From NCBI GenBank assembly GCA_000063525.1, contig CT978603.1:1607105-1671104 (forward strand): a DNA stretch of 64,000 bases, in the 5' to 3' direction. This DNA comes from Synechococcus sp. RCC307. GTDB taxonomy: Bacteria > Cyanobacteriota > Cyanobacteriia > PCC-6307 > Cyanobiaceae. The position numbers were made by a program, and so were the translations under genes. Below the pieces are notes generated by a model that was not told where the DNA came from, did not search any database, and saw only the letters and a program-made list of their open reading frames with translations. Shown piece by piece: positions 21,318-32,039 of the stretch; within the stretch, counting starts at the first letter, position 1, and every line of letters starts with the position of its first letter.

Positions 21318-21946
21318 CATCCGAGCTGGCGCTGTTTGGCACCAGCGCGGACCCGCCGACGGTGGGACATCGCGCCGTGCTCGCTGGGCTGATGCAACTC
21401 TTCCCGCGGGTTTGCACCTGGGCCAGTGACAACCCGTTTAAGCAACACGGTGCCCCCCTTGAGGTGAGGGCGGCCCTGCTGGGAGCCGTGGTCAACAGCC
21501 TCACCGAGCAGGCCGGTAGTGATCGGCTGCAGCTACGCCAGGACTTCAGCAGCCGCCGCGCCATCGACAGCATCGAAGCAGCCCGCCGCTGTTTCCCTGA
21601 TGACGATCTGGTGTTTGTGGTGGGCACCGATCTGGTGGCACAAATCCCCAGCTGGTATGCCGTTGAAGCCTGGCTGCCCAGCTGTTCGATCGCCGTGGTG
21701 CAGCGCCAAGGCTGGCCGATGCAAGCCGGCGACCTCCAGCGACTGCAGGCGCTCTGCCCGCAAGTGGCGCAGCTGCCCCTAGAAATTCCAGCAGCTGCAA
21801 GTTCCTCAGTGCGGCATCACCCCAACCCCGAACTGGTCCCCAGCGAGTTGCTCACGGACTTAGCGCAGCGAAACCTTTACGGTTTCAGCATCGACGACCT
21901 CCCCTGTGCGGATCGCACTGATCCAATCCAACCCGCTGGTCGGTGA
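21314..21946 (+). CDS. nadD: Nicotinate-nucleotide adenylyltransferase
   Basis: A 210-residue nucleotidyltransferase-fold enzyme that makes nicotinic acid adenine dinucleotide from NaMN and ATP. It has the N-terminal motif LFGTSADPPTVGH (family pattern GxFDPxHxGH), SRRAIDSIEAAR, and VFVVGTDLVAQIPSWY. The C-terminal SSVRHH occupies the place of the ISSTxIR motif in a divergent form. The last 41 bases overlap nadE, which performs the next step, so context supports the assignment. Confidence 0.88.
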   Translation: MTSELALFGTSADPPTVGHRAVLAGLMQLFPRVCTWASDNPFKQHGAPLEVRAALLGAVVNSLTEQAGSDRLQLRQDFSSRRAIDSIEAARRCFPDDDLVFVVGTDLVAQIPSWYAVEAWLPSCSIAVVQRQGWPMQAGDLQRLQALCPQVAQLPLEIPAAASSSVRHHPNPELVPSELLTDLAQRNLYGFSIDDLPCADRTDPIQPAGR

Positions 21947-23582
21947 TCTGCAGGGCAATCGGCAACGCCTGCAACAGCAGTGCTTGCAGGCTGCCGAAGC
22001 CGGAGCCGAACTCGCCCTGGCCCCTGAACTCGCCCTCTGGGGCTATCCGCCCCGGGATCTGCTGTTGCAGCCGGCCCTACGGCAGCAACAAGACCGCCAA
22101 CTCGATCAGCTCAGTGGCGCGTTGCCGCCGGGGTTTGGGCTGCTGCTTGGGGTGGTTGAAACCAGTGGCCAGAAGCTTTTCAACGCCATGGCCCTGGTGG
22201 AGCGCGGCGGCTGGCGCTTGGTGGCGCGCAAACGGTTGCTGCCCAGTTACGACGTCTTCGATGAACAGCGCTATTTCCACAGCGGTGATCAACCCGCGCT
22301 GCTGAGCTGGGGCGGTCAGCGCCTTGGGCTGACCCTGTGCGAAGACCTCTGGGTTGAACCCCAAATCAGCGGCCGCAATGCGCCGCTGTGCGACCCAATT
22401 GCTGAACTTCAGCCCCTCAAGCCGGATCTATTGATCAACCTCTCAGCGTCCCCCTTTGGCCAGGGCAAAGCGGAGCGTCGCCGGCAGCTGGCGGGGGCTG
22501 CCCAGCAGCGGTTGGGATGCCCAGTGCTCTACGTCAATCAGGTGGGAGGAAACGACGAACTGATTTTTGATGGCAACAGCTTTGTGCTGGATGCCACTGG
22601 GGCGCTGCAGCAGCAACTGCCCTGCGGCGAGAGCGCGCTGCAGATTTGGGACAGCCAGAGCGCCACAAGCCCAACCCCACCCGAGCCCCTGAGCCCCGAG
22701 GCTCAGCTCTGGCGCATGCTCGTGCTCGGGGTGCAGGACTACGCCCGCAAATGCGGCTTCCGCAAAGCCTTGCTCGGGCTCAGTGGCGGCATTGATTCGG
22801 CCCTGGTGGCAGCCCTAGCCGTTGCGGCTCTGGGCAGTCAGCAGGTGCGGGCGCTGTTGATGCCATCGCCCTACAGCTCTGAAGGCTCGCTGCAGGATTC
22901 CCTGGCCCTCGCCAGTCGGTTGAATCTGGCCACCAGCACGGTGCCGATTGAGCCCTTGATGCAGCAATACGACAGCAGCTTGGATCCAGCGCTGGGGCAG
23001 AAGCCCGAGGGCATCACCGCCGAAAACCTGCAATCGCGCATCCGCGGCACGTTGCTGATGGCCGTGGCCAATAGCGAAGGCCAACTGCTGCTAGCGACCG
23101 GCAACAAATCCGAGCTGGCCGTTGGTTACTGCACGCTCTACGGCGACATGAATGGCGGCCTGGCCGTCATTGGGGATCTCTACAAAAGCGAGGTGTTTCG
23201 GCTGACGCGCTGGCTCGATAGCCCGGCTGCTGCCGGCGAGCGGCAACGCTGCGGGCTGCCAGCCGATGGGCCGGTGATCGGGGACGCGATCTTGAATAAG
23301 CCGCCCAGCGCCGAGCTGAGACCGGATCAAAAAGACAGCGACTCCCTGCCCGACTACCCCTATCTCGATCGCCTACTGCAGCGCTTTATCGAGGAGCATG
23401 CCTCGCCGGAAGAGCTCATCGCCAGCGGGGAGCCGAGCGACGCCGTGCAGCGGATCTGGCGGCTGCTGAAACGGTCAGAATTCAAACGGCGCCAAGCTGC
23501 ACCGGTGCTCAAACTGAGTGCTCGCTCCTTCGGTTGCGGTTGGCGCATGCCAATCTCCGCCAGAACTGGCGCCGAAGGCTAG
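21906..23582 (+). CDS. nadE: NAD+ synthase, glutamine-hydrolysing
   Basis: A 558-residue two-domain enzyme. The N-terminal nitrilase-type glutaminase has the Glu in LAPELALWGY, the Lys in ARKRLLP and the Cys in LTLCEDLW. The C-terminal amidating domain has the PP-loop LGLSGGIDSALVAALA and SELAVGYCTLYGDMNGG. It converts NaAD to NAD+ with glutamine-derived ammonia. The start GTG 21906 lies inside nadD in another frame. Confidence 0.95.
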   Translation: MRIALIQSNPLVGDLQGNRQRLQQQCLQAAEAGAELALAPELALWGYPPRDLLLQPALRQQQDRQLDQLSGALPPGFGLLLGVVETSGQKLFNAMALVERGGWRLVARKRLLPSYDVFDEQRYFHSGDQPALLSWGGQRLGLTLCEDLWVEPQISGRNAPLCDPIAELQPLKPDLLINLSASPFGQGKAERRRQLAGAAQQRLGCPVLYVNQVGGNDELIFDGNSFVLDATGALQQQLPCGESALQIWDSQSATSPTPPEPLSPEAQLWRMLVLGVQDYARKCGFRKALLGLSGGIDSALVAALAVAALGSQQVRALLMPSPYSSEGSLQDSLALASRLNLATSTVPIEPLMQQYDSSLDPALGQKPEGITAENLQSRIRGTLLMAVANSEGQLLLATGNKSELAVGYCTLYGDMNGGLAVIGDLYKSEVFRLTRWLDSPAAAGERQRCGLPADGPVIGDAILNKPPSAELRPDQKDSDSLPDYPYLDRLLQRFIEEHASPEELIASGEPSDAVQRIWRLLKRSEFKRRQAAPVLKLSARSFGCGWRMPISARTGAEG

Positions 23583-23615
23583 GAATCGCCAGGCTGATAG
23601 CAGAACCAACCCACC

Positions 23616-24755
23616 ATGGCCGCTCCCCAACCCGCCGCCTCGATGAGCAGCATCGGCATTCCTCGGGAGATCAAGCCCGATGAGCAGCGGGTGGCTCTCA
23701 CCCCCGATGCCGTGCGCGAGCTGGTGAGCATTGGCCTGGAGGTGCGAATTGAGCAGGGCGCTGGCCGCGGAGCTGGCATCGATGACGCCAGCTTTGCCGC
23801 CGCCGGCGCAGCCATGGTGTCCAAAGAGGAGGCCTGGGCCGCTCACCTGGTGGTGAAGGTGAAAGAACCGCAGCCCGAGGAGTTCGGCTTCTTGCGCCGC
23901 GACATGGTGCTGTTCACCTACCTGCACCTGGCGGCCTACCCCGCTGTTGGCAAGGCCCTCCTGGAGAGCGGCTGCACCTCGATTGCCTACGAAACGGTGC
24001 AGCTGGAGAACGGCAGCCTGCCCCTGCTGGCGCCGATGAGCGAAATCGCCGGCCGGCTCGCCACCCAAGCAGGGGCCTACCTGCTGGAGCGTCCCCATGG
24101 CGGTCGCGGCGTGCTGCTCGGCGGCTGCACCGGCGTCAAGCCCGCCCGGGTGGTGGTGTTGGGCGCCGGCACCGTGGGCTGGAACGCGGCCCGCGTCGCA
24201 GCAGCCATGGATGCCGAGGTGATGCTGCTGGATCGCTCCCCGCAGCGGCTGCGCAATCTGGAAGCCGACCGGCGCGGACGCCTGGTCAGCTTGGTGAGCA
24301 GCCGCGGCTTGATCGAACGGGTGATCCCCACCGCCGATCTACTGATCGGTGCGGTGCTCACCCCGGGCGGGCGGGCCCCAACCCTGGTGGATGAAGCGCT
24401 GGTGCAACAGATGCGCCCCGGCTCGGTGATCGTCGATGTGGCCATCGATCAAGGCGGCTGCATCGCCAGCAGCGAGGAGACCACCCACACCGAACCGGTG
24501 ATCGAAAAATTTGGCGTGCAGCACTACGCCGTCGGCAACATGCCTGGCGCTGTTCCCTTCACCTCCACCGAAGCGCTGGTGAGCGTGACGCTGCCCTACA
24601 TCGTCACCATTGCCGGACGGGGCCTGAGCGAAGCGGTGACCGAGCGCCCCGAGCTGCTCTCCGGGCTCAACACCGTCGACGGGGCGGTGTGCCATCCCGG
24701 TGTTGCCCGGGCCCTCGATGTGCCCCCACGCCACCCCATGGCCTGCCTGCGCTAA
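23616..24755 (+). CDS. ald: Alanine dehydrogenase
   Basis: A 379-residue NAD-dependent enzyme that interconverts alanine with pyruvate plus ammonia. Family motifs are IGIPREIKPDEQRVALTP at the N terminus, KVKEPQPEEF, FTYLHLAA, the Rossmann segment VVVLGAGTVGWNAARVA, and GSVIVDVAIDQGG followed by HYAVGNMPGAVPFTST. It lies 34 bases after nadE. ATG 23616 is used; ATG 23643 (MSSIGIPRE) is closer to the usual start. Confidence 0.95.
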   Translation: MAAPQPAASMSSIGIPREIKPDEQRVALTPDAVRELVSIGLEVRIEQGAGRGAGIDDASFAAAGAAMVSKEEAWAAHLVVKVKEPQPEEFGFLRRDMVLFTYLHLAAYPAVGKALLESGCTSIAYETVQLENGSLPLLAPMSEIAGRLATQAGAYLLERPHGGRGVLLGGCTGVKPARVVVLGAGTVGWNAARVAAAMDAEVMLLDRSPQRLRNLEADRRGRLVSLVSSRGLIERVIPTADLLIGAVLTPGGRAPTLVDEALVQQMRPGSVIVDVAIDQGGCIASSEETTHTEPVIEKFGVQHYAVGNMPGAVPFTSTEALVSVTLPYIVTIAGRGLSEAVTERPELLSGLNTVDGAVCHPGVARALDVPPRHPMACLR

Positions 24756-24859
24756 GCAACGTGAATTAACGGCTGCTGAGGGGAAAGAAGAGATTCATCG
24801 CATCCCTTTGGCTTCGCCAAACCTCTGGATACACCAGGCAAGCACCCCGCCCGGCGCCC

Positions 24860-25159
24860 GTGGCCTTTCATCAAGCGGTGATTCCAACGCCCAGCGAAGA
24901 TCTGGCAATTGATGTTCTGAAAGCCGCTGGCCTGAGTCCGGAATACCACCCGCAGCTGCCGACCTTGATCTACGCGAGCGAAAGCTTTCGCCGCGGACTC
25001 AAGCCCAACCAGTACGTCACGGTGATTTGCGACCGCTCCGACGCCGACAACCTGGGGGAAGCGCTACTGCAAGTGCGCAGCCATGAATTAATGGCCCAAC
25101 GCAACACCCGCTGCGAGCAGATCTTCAACCAACTGCTGACGCACCTCAGCACGCGCTGA
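24860..25159 (+). CDS. Small conserved cyanobacterial protein of unknown function
   Basis: A 99-residue soluble protein from GTG 24860 (AFHQAVIPTPSEDLAIDVLK, then LIYASESFRRGLKPNQYVTV). Its mix of alpha and beta segments and Arg/Asp content fits a folded domain, and similar proteins recur in picocyanobacteria as I recall. The 104 bases between ald and this gene hold a small hairpin (TTTGGC-TTC-GCCAAA, 24809-24823) without a U-tract. Its 3' end overlaps the convergent DUF3326 gene by 14 bases. Confidence 0.65.
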   Translation: MAFHQAVIPTPSEDLAIDVLKAAGLSPEYHPQLPTLIYASESFRRGLKPNQYVTVICDRSDADNLGEALLQVRSHELMAQRNTRCEQIFNQLLTHLSTR

Positions 25160-26186
25160 GCGGCCGCATCAAGGCCCTCGGGTCCAGTCCCTCGCGCCAC
25201 GCCAACACCAATCCAGCCGCTGCGCTGTAGTCAGCCGCTGGCACCACAGCAAGATCCAACGCAGCAGCATCCACCTGCAACAGGCTGGGGTTGCTGCGCA
25301 CCGCAACGATCGGGATGCCGCGATCAGCGCAGGCCAACACGGTTTCTCCTCCGAGGGCACCAGCGGGTGCCACCACAGCGCCCACCTGATCAATCGCCAG
25401 CTCCTGCGAACGCCAGGGCTCAGAGGCCGGGCAGAGATCGGGCGCCCGGCTTAGCCCCACCAACACGCAGGGCAAAAACGTGTGGCCCAACTCTTCAGCA
25501 GCGGCGCGCGAATCGAGCTCAGCCATGGGCGCGAGCGGCGCCAGGGCGGGGGCATGGGCACAAGGGATTTGCAGCTCCCGCACCAGCAAATGACTAATCA
25601 CCGCCTCAGCTCCAGCCAAAGCATCCACACCACTGCCGTTGCGGTAGGCCTGCAGGGCGTCACTGCCGTTGTCATCAGGGAAACGCGCCACCACCGCAAT
25701 GGCTGTGGCGCCCGCGTGCTTCAGGCGTGAACCAGCCCGCAGTAGCGCACCGGGCTGCTCCAGCTGGCCCCAGCTGCTGCCGCTGGAGGCCTGGCTGAGC
25801 CTCACGCCAAGGGGCTCATCGCTCACCAGCTCTGGGCCGATATCCAAGCCCAAGGTGGCCCGTGCAGCCGCCAGCACCTGGCGATGACGCAAGAGCAGCT
25901 CGGGTTCGATGCCGGCATCAAACAGCACCCCAATCCGCTGGCGACGCTGGGGCCGCAGCCGCAGCGAGCCCTTGGCAAAGGCATCAAGGCTCCAACCTTC
26001 CACGTAGTGGATGCGGGGATCGCTCCAATAGAGGGCCGCCCCATTCATCACATTGGGATGGGTGATCAAACAGTCGCTCGCGGCAGCCAGCAGCCGGGCC
26101 ACGGGCAAGGCATCGCCCGCGAAGCCCCCCTGCTCACAGCCGATCCCTGTGGGGATCACCAGCAGCGTGGGCAGCGGCTCGCTCAC
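25146..26186 (-). CDS. DUF3326 domain-containing protein
   Basis: About 346 residues: VSEPLPTLLVIPTGIGCEQG, GDALPVARLLAAASDCLITH, NVMNGAALYWSDPRIHYVEG. This matches the cyanobacterial/plant DUF3326 family, which has no known function. GTG 26186 is chosen because it overlaps the stop of the upstream 60-residue gene as GTGA; an in-frame codon 30 bases further up would overlap that gene by over 30 bases. It is the last gene of a coupled minus-strand set (oxygenase, ferredoxin, small protein, DUF3326). Confidence 0.85.
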   Translation of the reverse strand: MSEPLPTLLVIPTGIGCEQGGFAGDALPVARLLAAASDCLITHPNVMNGAALYWSDPRIHYVEGWSLDAFAKGSLRLRPQRRQRIGVLFDAGIEPELLLRHRQVLAAARATLGLDIGPELVSDEPLGVRLSQASSGSSWGQLEQPGALLRAGSRLKHAGATAIAVVARFPDDNGSDALQAYRNGSGVDALAGAEAVISHLLVRELQIPCAHAPALAPLAPMAELDSRAAAEELGHTFLPCVLVGLSRAPDLCPASEPWRSQELAIDQVGAVVAPAGALGGETVLACADRGIPIVAVRSNPSLLQVDAAALDLAVVPAADYSAAAGLVLAWREGLDPRALMRPLSAC

Positions 26187-26365
26187 ACCAGCAGCACGGC
26201 TTCCAGCCGCAACCATTGCCCCTCGGGGCGCTGCTCAGCCGCTGTAATTGCCCAACGCAAGGGCTCACCATGGGCAGCCAAGGCCTGGCGGCATGCCGCC
26301 ACACGCCCTTGTTGCCAGCGCTGCGGCTCGATCACCAGTTCCAGCTCAAACGGCTGCAACCTCAC
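26183..26365 (-). CDS. Small conserved protein coupled to ferredoxin and DUF3326 genes
   Basis: A 60-residue protein, MRLQPFELELVIEPQRWQQG then LRWAITAAEQRPEGQWLRLE. It overlaps the ferredoxin gene upstream by four bases and the DUF3326 gene downstream by four bases, which strongly supports it being translated. The regular beta-alpha-beta-like pattern suggests a small folded domain. No function is known to me. Confidence 0.65.
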   Translation of the reverse strand: MRLQPFELELVIEPQRWQQGRVAACRQALAAHGEPLRWAITAAEQRPEGQWLRLEAVLLV

Positions 26366-26691
26366 TTTTGGTATTGACCGAATTGCGCCTCATAGAGCGC
26401 ATCTTCTTGTCCGGCCAGCAGCTGCACATCACTGCGGGGCTGCGCCACACACAGCAAGGCAAAACCCTTCTGACGCAGCTCTTCTTTGACACCCATGGCA
26501 TCGGGCTGGTGCAACTCACCGGAACGAATGCTGGCGGCGCAGGTGGTGCACACGCCTGCACAACAGGAGCTCGGCAAGGTCAAATTGGCCGCCTCCGCCG
26601 CGGCCAAGACGGTCTGATCGCTGTGGCAAGGGAAGGTGTGCGTCTGGCCTTCCAATTCCAACTGCACCTGAAAGGTGTCCGCCATCGCCAT
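26362..26691 (-). CDS. 2Fe-2S ferredoxin-like protein
   Basis: A 109-residue plant-type [2Fe-2S] ferredoxin fold. The cluster ligands are in PSSCCAGVCTTCAAS (CX4CX2C) and a fourth Cys in FALLCVAQPRSD. ATG 26691 is taken because it forms TGATG with the stop of the oxygenase gene; a second ATG lies six bases later. Adjacency to a putative 2-oxoglutarate/Fe(II) oxygenase gene may be functional, but such oxygenases do not normally need a ferredoxin, so a link is only an inference. Confidence 0.88.
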   Translation of the reverse strand: MAMADTFQVQLELEGQTHTFPCHSDQTVLAAAEAANLTLPSSCCAGVCTTCAASIRSGELHQPDAMGVKEELRQKGFALLCVAQPRSDVQLLAGQEDALYEAQFGQYQK

Positions 26692-27413
26692 CAGTTGCTC
26701 AGCGGACCATCTTGACGCAGCGAATCCCACTGGCTGGGGTGGGGCGCCAAATACTCCGGCGGGACCTCGCCCTTCGATGCGGTGAGCGCCAAATCAAAGG
26801 CGATCGAGAGGCGCTCTTCATCGCTGCTGGTGTTGGCGGTCACCGCATGGTCCAGGGCAGCCGGGAACAACAGCAGCAAGCCTGCGCTTGGGGGAATATC
26901 CATCCATGGAGCGTTCCAACATTGGGCGGCTGTTGAGTGCTGCTGCAATGGGCCGCCGTGTCCGACCGCCAAACCTGGGACCAGCTCATTGAGGGTGTGG
27001 GGGGCAAACAAGCGCAGGCAACCAGTGGCGCCAGTGCCATCGCCAGTGAGATACACAATCGCGCTGAGATGGGCGTTGGGGTGGTGATGCCGCCCAATGG
27101 CTTGCTCCGGCCCGCTCACCACAGGCCAGCTGCGTTGAATATGCAGCTCCACCTGGCTGAGATCGAACCCCAGAGCGGCCACATAGGCGTGGGCGTGCTC
27201 AGCAACGGCAGCCACCAACGGGGCAAACGCCGGGTGCTGGTGCAGTTGCCAGAGGCCGTTGATGTCGCCGGTCCAGGCACAACCAGGCTCGGGATTGCCT
27301 TCGGCCTGGCCCCGCAGCTGAATCACCTCCTGCATCCATTGGGCCAGCTGCAACGGATCGGGCTGCAGCTGCACCCGGGCTAGGGCCAAGGGGAAAAGAG
27401 CTTGAAGGTCCAC
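26691..27413 (-). CDS. Putative 2OG-Fe(II) oxygenase (TIGR02466-like)
   Basis: About 240 residues, VDLQALFPLALARVQL onward, with the double-stranded beta-helix pattern HLSAIVYLTGDGTGATGCLR, IPPSAGLLLLFPAALDHAV and EERLSIAFDLAL, typical of the TIGR02466 putative 2-oxoglutarate oxygenases. Likely metal and co-substrate ligands are the His-rich HHHPNAH, DHAV and the Arg of ERLSI. GTG 27413 matches the family start better than GTG 27443, which would begin inside the atpG terminator region. The substrate is unknown. Confidence 0.75.
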   Translation of the reverse strand: MDLQALFPLALARVQLQPDPLQLAQWMQEVIQLRGQAEGNPEPGCAWTGDINGLWQLHQHPAFAPLVAAVAEHAHAYVAALGFDLSQVELHIQRSWPVVSGPEQAIGRHHHPNAHLSAIVYLTGDGTGATGCLRLFAPHTLNELVPGLAVGHGGPLQQHSTAAQCWNAPWMDIPPSAGLLLLFPAALDHAVTANTSSDEERLSIAFDLALTASKGEVPPEYLAPHPSQWDSLRQDGPLSN

Positions 27414-27441
27414 GCCGGTGCTGAGCAAGCAGAGAGCAACC

Positions 27442-27470
27442 ACAAAAAAACCGGCCCCAAGGGGCCGGTT
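27442..27470 (-). terminator. Intrinsic terminator of the atp operon (after gamma subunit gene)
   Basis: Stem AACCGGCCCC/GGGGCCGGTT with loop AA. Seven A residues on the + strand give a U-tract for the minus-strand transcript. It lies 25 bases beyond the gamma-subunit stop and also sits just above the oxygenase start. Confidence 0.9.
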
Positions 27471-27494
27471 TCAGCATGACGTGTTGGCTGACGA

Positions 27495-28442
27495 TCAAGC
27501 CATTGCCGAAGCACCGCCCACCACTTCAAGGATTTCCTGAGTAATCGCAGCTTGGCGAGCCTTGTTGTAATCCAGGGTCAACTCCTTGGCGAGGGCTTTG
27601 GCGTTGTCGCTGGCATTGTTCATGGCCGTCATCCGGCTGGCCAGTTCACTGGCAGCGGACTCCTGCAGTGAGCGCAACACCTGGTTCTGGAGATAGAGGG
27701 GCAGCAGCACATCCAGCAGCTGGCTGGGGCTCTGTTCAAACACCAGATCCGACTTCAGCTTGTCCTCTTGGTTGGAGGCGCTGCTGCGCTCCACACCGAG
27801 TTCACCCTCCTTGGTGACGAAACGGAAAATCTCGTCGTCAGGGCTGGCAATGCCCTGGGGATCCAGCGGCAGCAGGGTTTGAGACACCGGCTTCGTGCTG
27901 ACCAAGTTGATGAACTTGGTGTAGATCAGCTCAACGCGATCGGTGGCACCACCAAGGAATTCAGCCTGAACCGCATCGGAGACCTGCAGGGCATCGGTGG
28001 AGGTGGGCAACTGATCCAAACCGGTGAAACTCGCCGTAATCGGGTAGTTGCGGTTTTGGAAGTAGGTGTCGACCTTGCGGCCAACCGTGATCAGAGCCAC
28101 CTCATAACCAGAGGCCTTGAGCTCAGCGAAGCGCTGTTCGGTGCGCTTGATGATGTTGGCGTTGAAGCCACCGCAAAGACCGCGGTCGCCCGTCATGGCC
28201 ACCAAGGTGATGTGACGGGGGTCACGCGCTTGCAGCAGAGGGGTGTCTGCTGATTCCAGGGCAATACGGCTTTGCAGGCTTTCCAGCACGCGGGCCAGGC
28301 GGTCTGCGAAGGGGCGGCTCCGAAGCACCAGGTCCTGGGCACGGCGCACCTTCGCTGCAGCCACCAGGCGCATGGCCTCGGTGATCTTGCGGGTGTTCTT
28401 GACCGATTTAATCCGGTCTCGGATCTCTTTCAGGTTCGCCAT
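27495..28442 (-). CDS. atpG: ATP synthase F1 subunit gamma
   Basis: The rotor shaft of F1, 315 residues. It begins MANLKEIRDRIKSVKNTRKI, has the conserved TGDRGLCGGFNANI, and ends with the helix DYNKARQAAITQEILEVVGG. It contains the extra segment between the two Rossmann-like halves typical of cyanobacterial gamma (region PLDPQGIASPDDEIF). ATG 28442 fits the family start; a frame extension to 28463 would overlap the alpha stop. It is the last gene of the atp1-atpG operon. Confidence 0.97.
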   Translation of the reverse strand: MANLKEIRDRIKSVKNTRKITEAMRLVAAAKVRRAQDLVLRSRPFADRLARVLESLQSRIALESADTPLLQARDPRHITLVAMTGDRGLCGGFNANIIKRTEQRFAELKASGYEVALITVGRKVDTYFQNRNYPITASFTGLDQLPTSTDALQVSDAVQAEFLGGATDRVELIYTKFINLVSTKPVSQTLLPLDPQGIASPDDEIFRFVTKEGELGVERSSASNQEDKLKSDLVFEQSPSQLLDVLLPLYLQNQVLRSLQESAASELASRMTAMNNASDNAKALAKELTLDYNKARQAAITQEILEVVGGASAMA

Positions 28443-28452
28443 TGATCCAACC

Positions 28453-30015
<1,563 letters not shown>

Positions 30016-30561
30016 TCAGGCCCGTGCCAGGGACAGGCCGAGTTGCCGCACCTGACCTCGCAGGCTGGCGTCGATCACTTGTGAGCCAAGTCGCACCACG
30101 AAACCGCCGATCAAATCGGGGTCAACGGATAGATCAATATCAACCGCGGTGGTGCCGGCCACGGTCTTCACCTTCTCGGTGAGTTTGTCCTGTTGCTGCT
30201 CGCTCAGAGCAGTGGCCGAGGTGACGTAGGCCAGGGTGATGCCACGAAGCTCGCGGTAGAGCTCTAGGAATCGCTCCAGGACAGCGTCGAGCATGCCGAT
30301 CCGCTGACGGTCGGCAAGCAGTTTGAGGAGATTGAGCATCGCCGGGCTGATGCTCTCGCTGAACAGACTGTCCAACGCTTTTTTCTTGCCCTCGACAGAG
30401 AGCACCGGAGAGCGCATCGCGTCCTGCAGATCCTGGCTGGATGACCAGGCGCTGAGCAGGGCTTTGGCTTCATCAGCCAGAGCATCGCTCTGCTTGCGGG
30501 ATTCACCCACCTGCAACAAGGCGTCGGCGTAGGGGGTGGCAAGGGTGTTGAGCAGGGGCAT
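30016..30561 (-). CDS. atpH: ATP synthase F1 subunit delta
   Basis: The peripheral-stalk cap (OSCP-type), 181 residues from ATG 30561: MPLLNTLATPYADALLQVG, then the central helices and the C-terminal domain DPDLIGGFVVRLGSQVIDAS typical of delta. The frame is open 33 bases further up, but the chosen start sits four bases after the b-subunit stop and matches family length. Confidence 0.95.
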   Translation of the reverse strand: MPLLNTLATPYADALLQVGESRKQSDALADEAKALLSAWSSSQDLQDAMRSPVLSVEGKKKALDSLFSESISPAMLNLLKLLADRQRIGMLDAVLERFLELYRELRGITLAYVTSATALSEQQQDKLTEKVKTVAGTTAVDIDLSVDPDLIGGFVVRLGSQVIDASLRGQVRQLGLSLARA

Positions 30562-30565
30562 GGCC

Positions 30566-31081
30566 TTATCCGAGTGCCTCGATAGAACGGTCAATCAGTT
30601 CAGCCCGCTTCGCATCGTTCAGACGCTTGGGCAGGGCAGCCAATGCCTTATCGATGGCCGTCCGCGCTGTTTCAGCGCGCAGGGCTTCAATCACACGGGC
30701 GGCTTCGGCGTTGAGATTGGCGTTGGCATCTTGCTTGATGCGTGCCATCTCTTCGATCGTGCGCTTCTCACCGTCCTCGCGGATCAGATCAGCGCGCTGC
30801 TTGGCTTCGGCCAAGATTTTTTCAGCGGTTGACTTGGCTTGAGCCAGTTCACGCTGTCCCTCTTCCAGGGCCTTGCTGGCAGTAACCAGGCGCTCCTCAG
30901 CATCTTTGAGGTCCGCGAGGATGGCCTCACGGCGACGCTCGAGAATGCCGCCGAGGAATCCCTTGAGGAAATACACCAGCAACGCGATCACGAGGACCAG
31001 GTTGATGAGGTTGGTCTCAAAGACGTTGAAGTTCAGGGCAAACCCGTGATTCGCCAGAACGAAAGGAAGTGACGTGGTCAT
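30566..31081 (-). CDS. atpF: ATP synthase F0 subunit b
   Basis: The stator-stalk subunit, 171 residues. A single membrane helix (ETNLINLVLVIALLVYFLKG) is followed by a long charged coiled coil (ERRREAILADLKDAEERLVT and onward). The start overlaps the stop of the b-prime gene (TGATG), and delta follows four bases after its stop. Confidence 0.95.
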   Translation of the reverse strand: MTTSLPFVLANHGFALNFNVFETNLINLVLVIALLVYFLKGFLGGILERRREAILADLKDAEERLVTASKALEEGQRELAQAKSTAEKILAEAKQRADLIREDGEKRTIEEMARIKQDANANLNAEAARVIEALRAETARTAIDKALAALPKRLNDAKRAELIDRSIEALG

Positions 31082-31548
31082 CAGGCGGCCAGCAAACGGT
31101 CAACGATCAAGGAGCTGAGCTTTTCGGCTTGAGAATCGATACCAGAGAAGGCCTTGGCCTTTTCGGCATCCACCTCGCCACGAGCTTTCTCACGCACGCT
31201 GTTGGCTTCGCTTTGGGCAACAGCCAAGGCTTCACGGAAGAGGCGATCCACCTCTTCCTCCGCTTTTTGAATGACCGCAACAGATTGCTTGCGTGCATCC
31301 AGGAGCTGGGCCTTGAGCTCAGCCTCTAAACGCTCGGCCTGGGCCAATTTTTCTTTGGCCTGGGCGCGGCTGGTGCTGATGTAACCCTCGCGGTCCTCCA
31401 CCGTTTTGCCGACTGGGCGGAAAAACAGGGCGTTGAGGACGAAGGTGAGCACCACAACCTGGACCGCCATGAGCGGCAGGGTGGCATCGAGATCAAACAG
31501 ACCACCCTTGGGGGTAGCTGCTTCGGCCAGCAGAAGCCAGCTGTGCAT
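31081..31548 (-). CDS. atpF2: ATP synthase F0 subunit b-prime
   Basis: The second, diverged b-type subunit of photosynthetic F0, 155 residues. One membrane helix ([20 protein letters not shown]) leads into a long coiled coil ([20 protein letters not shown]). In cyanobacteria one b and one b-prime form the peripheral stalk. It is preceded by subunit c with a 71-base gap and overlaps atpF by one base. Confidence 0.95.
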
Positions 31549-31619
31549 GGAACCTGAGGCGCTGGGACAGAGGAAAAGAAAGGGGATGGGGAGCGCTAGA
31601 GCGCTCCCAAGTCCTCAGA

Positions 31620-32018
<399 letters not shown>

Positions 32019-32039
32019 TTAGGGCGAAAGCCAAACGGC

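Noticed and set aside
26187-26216. An N-terminal extension of the DUF3326 protein
   Set aside because: GTG at 26186 gives a GTGA overlap with the gene before it, like the other genes of this run; the extension would not.
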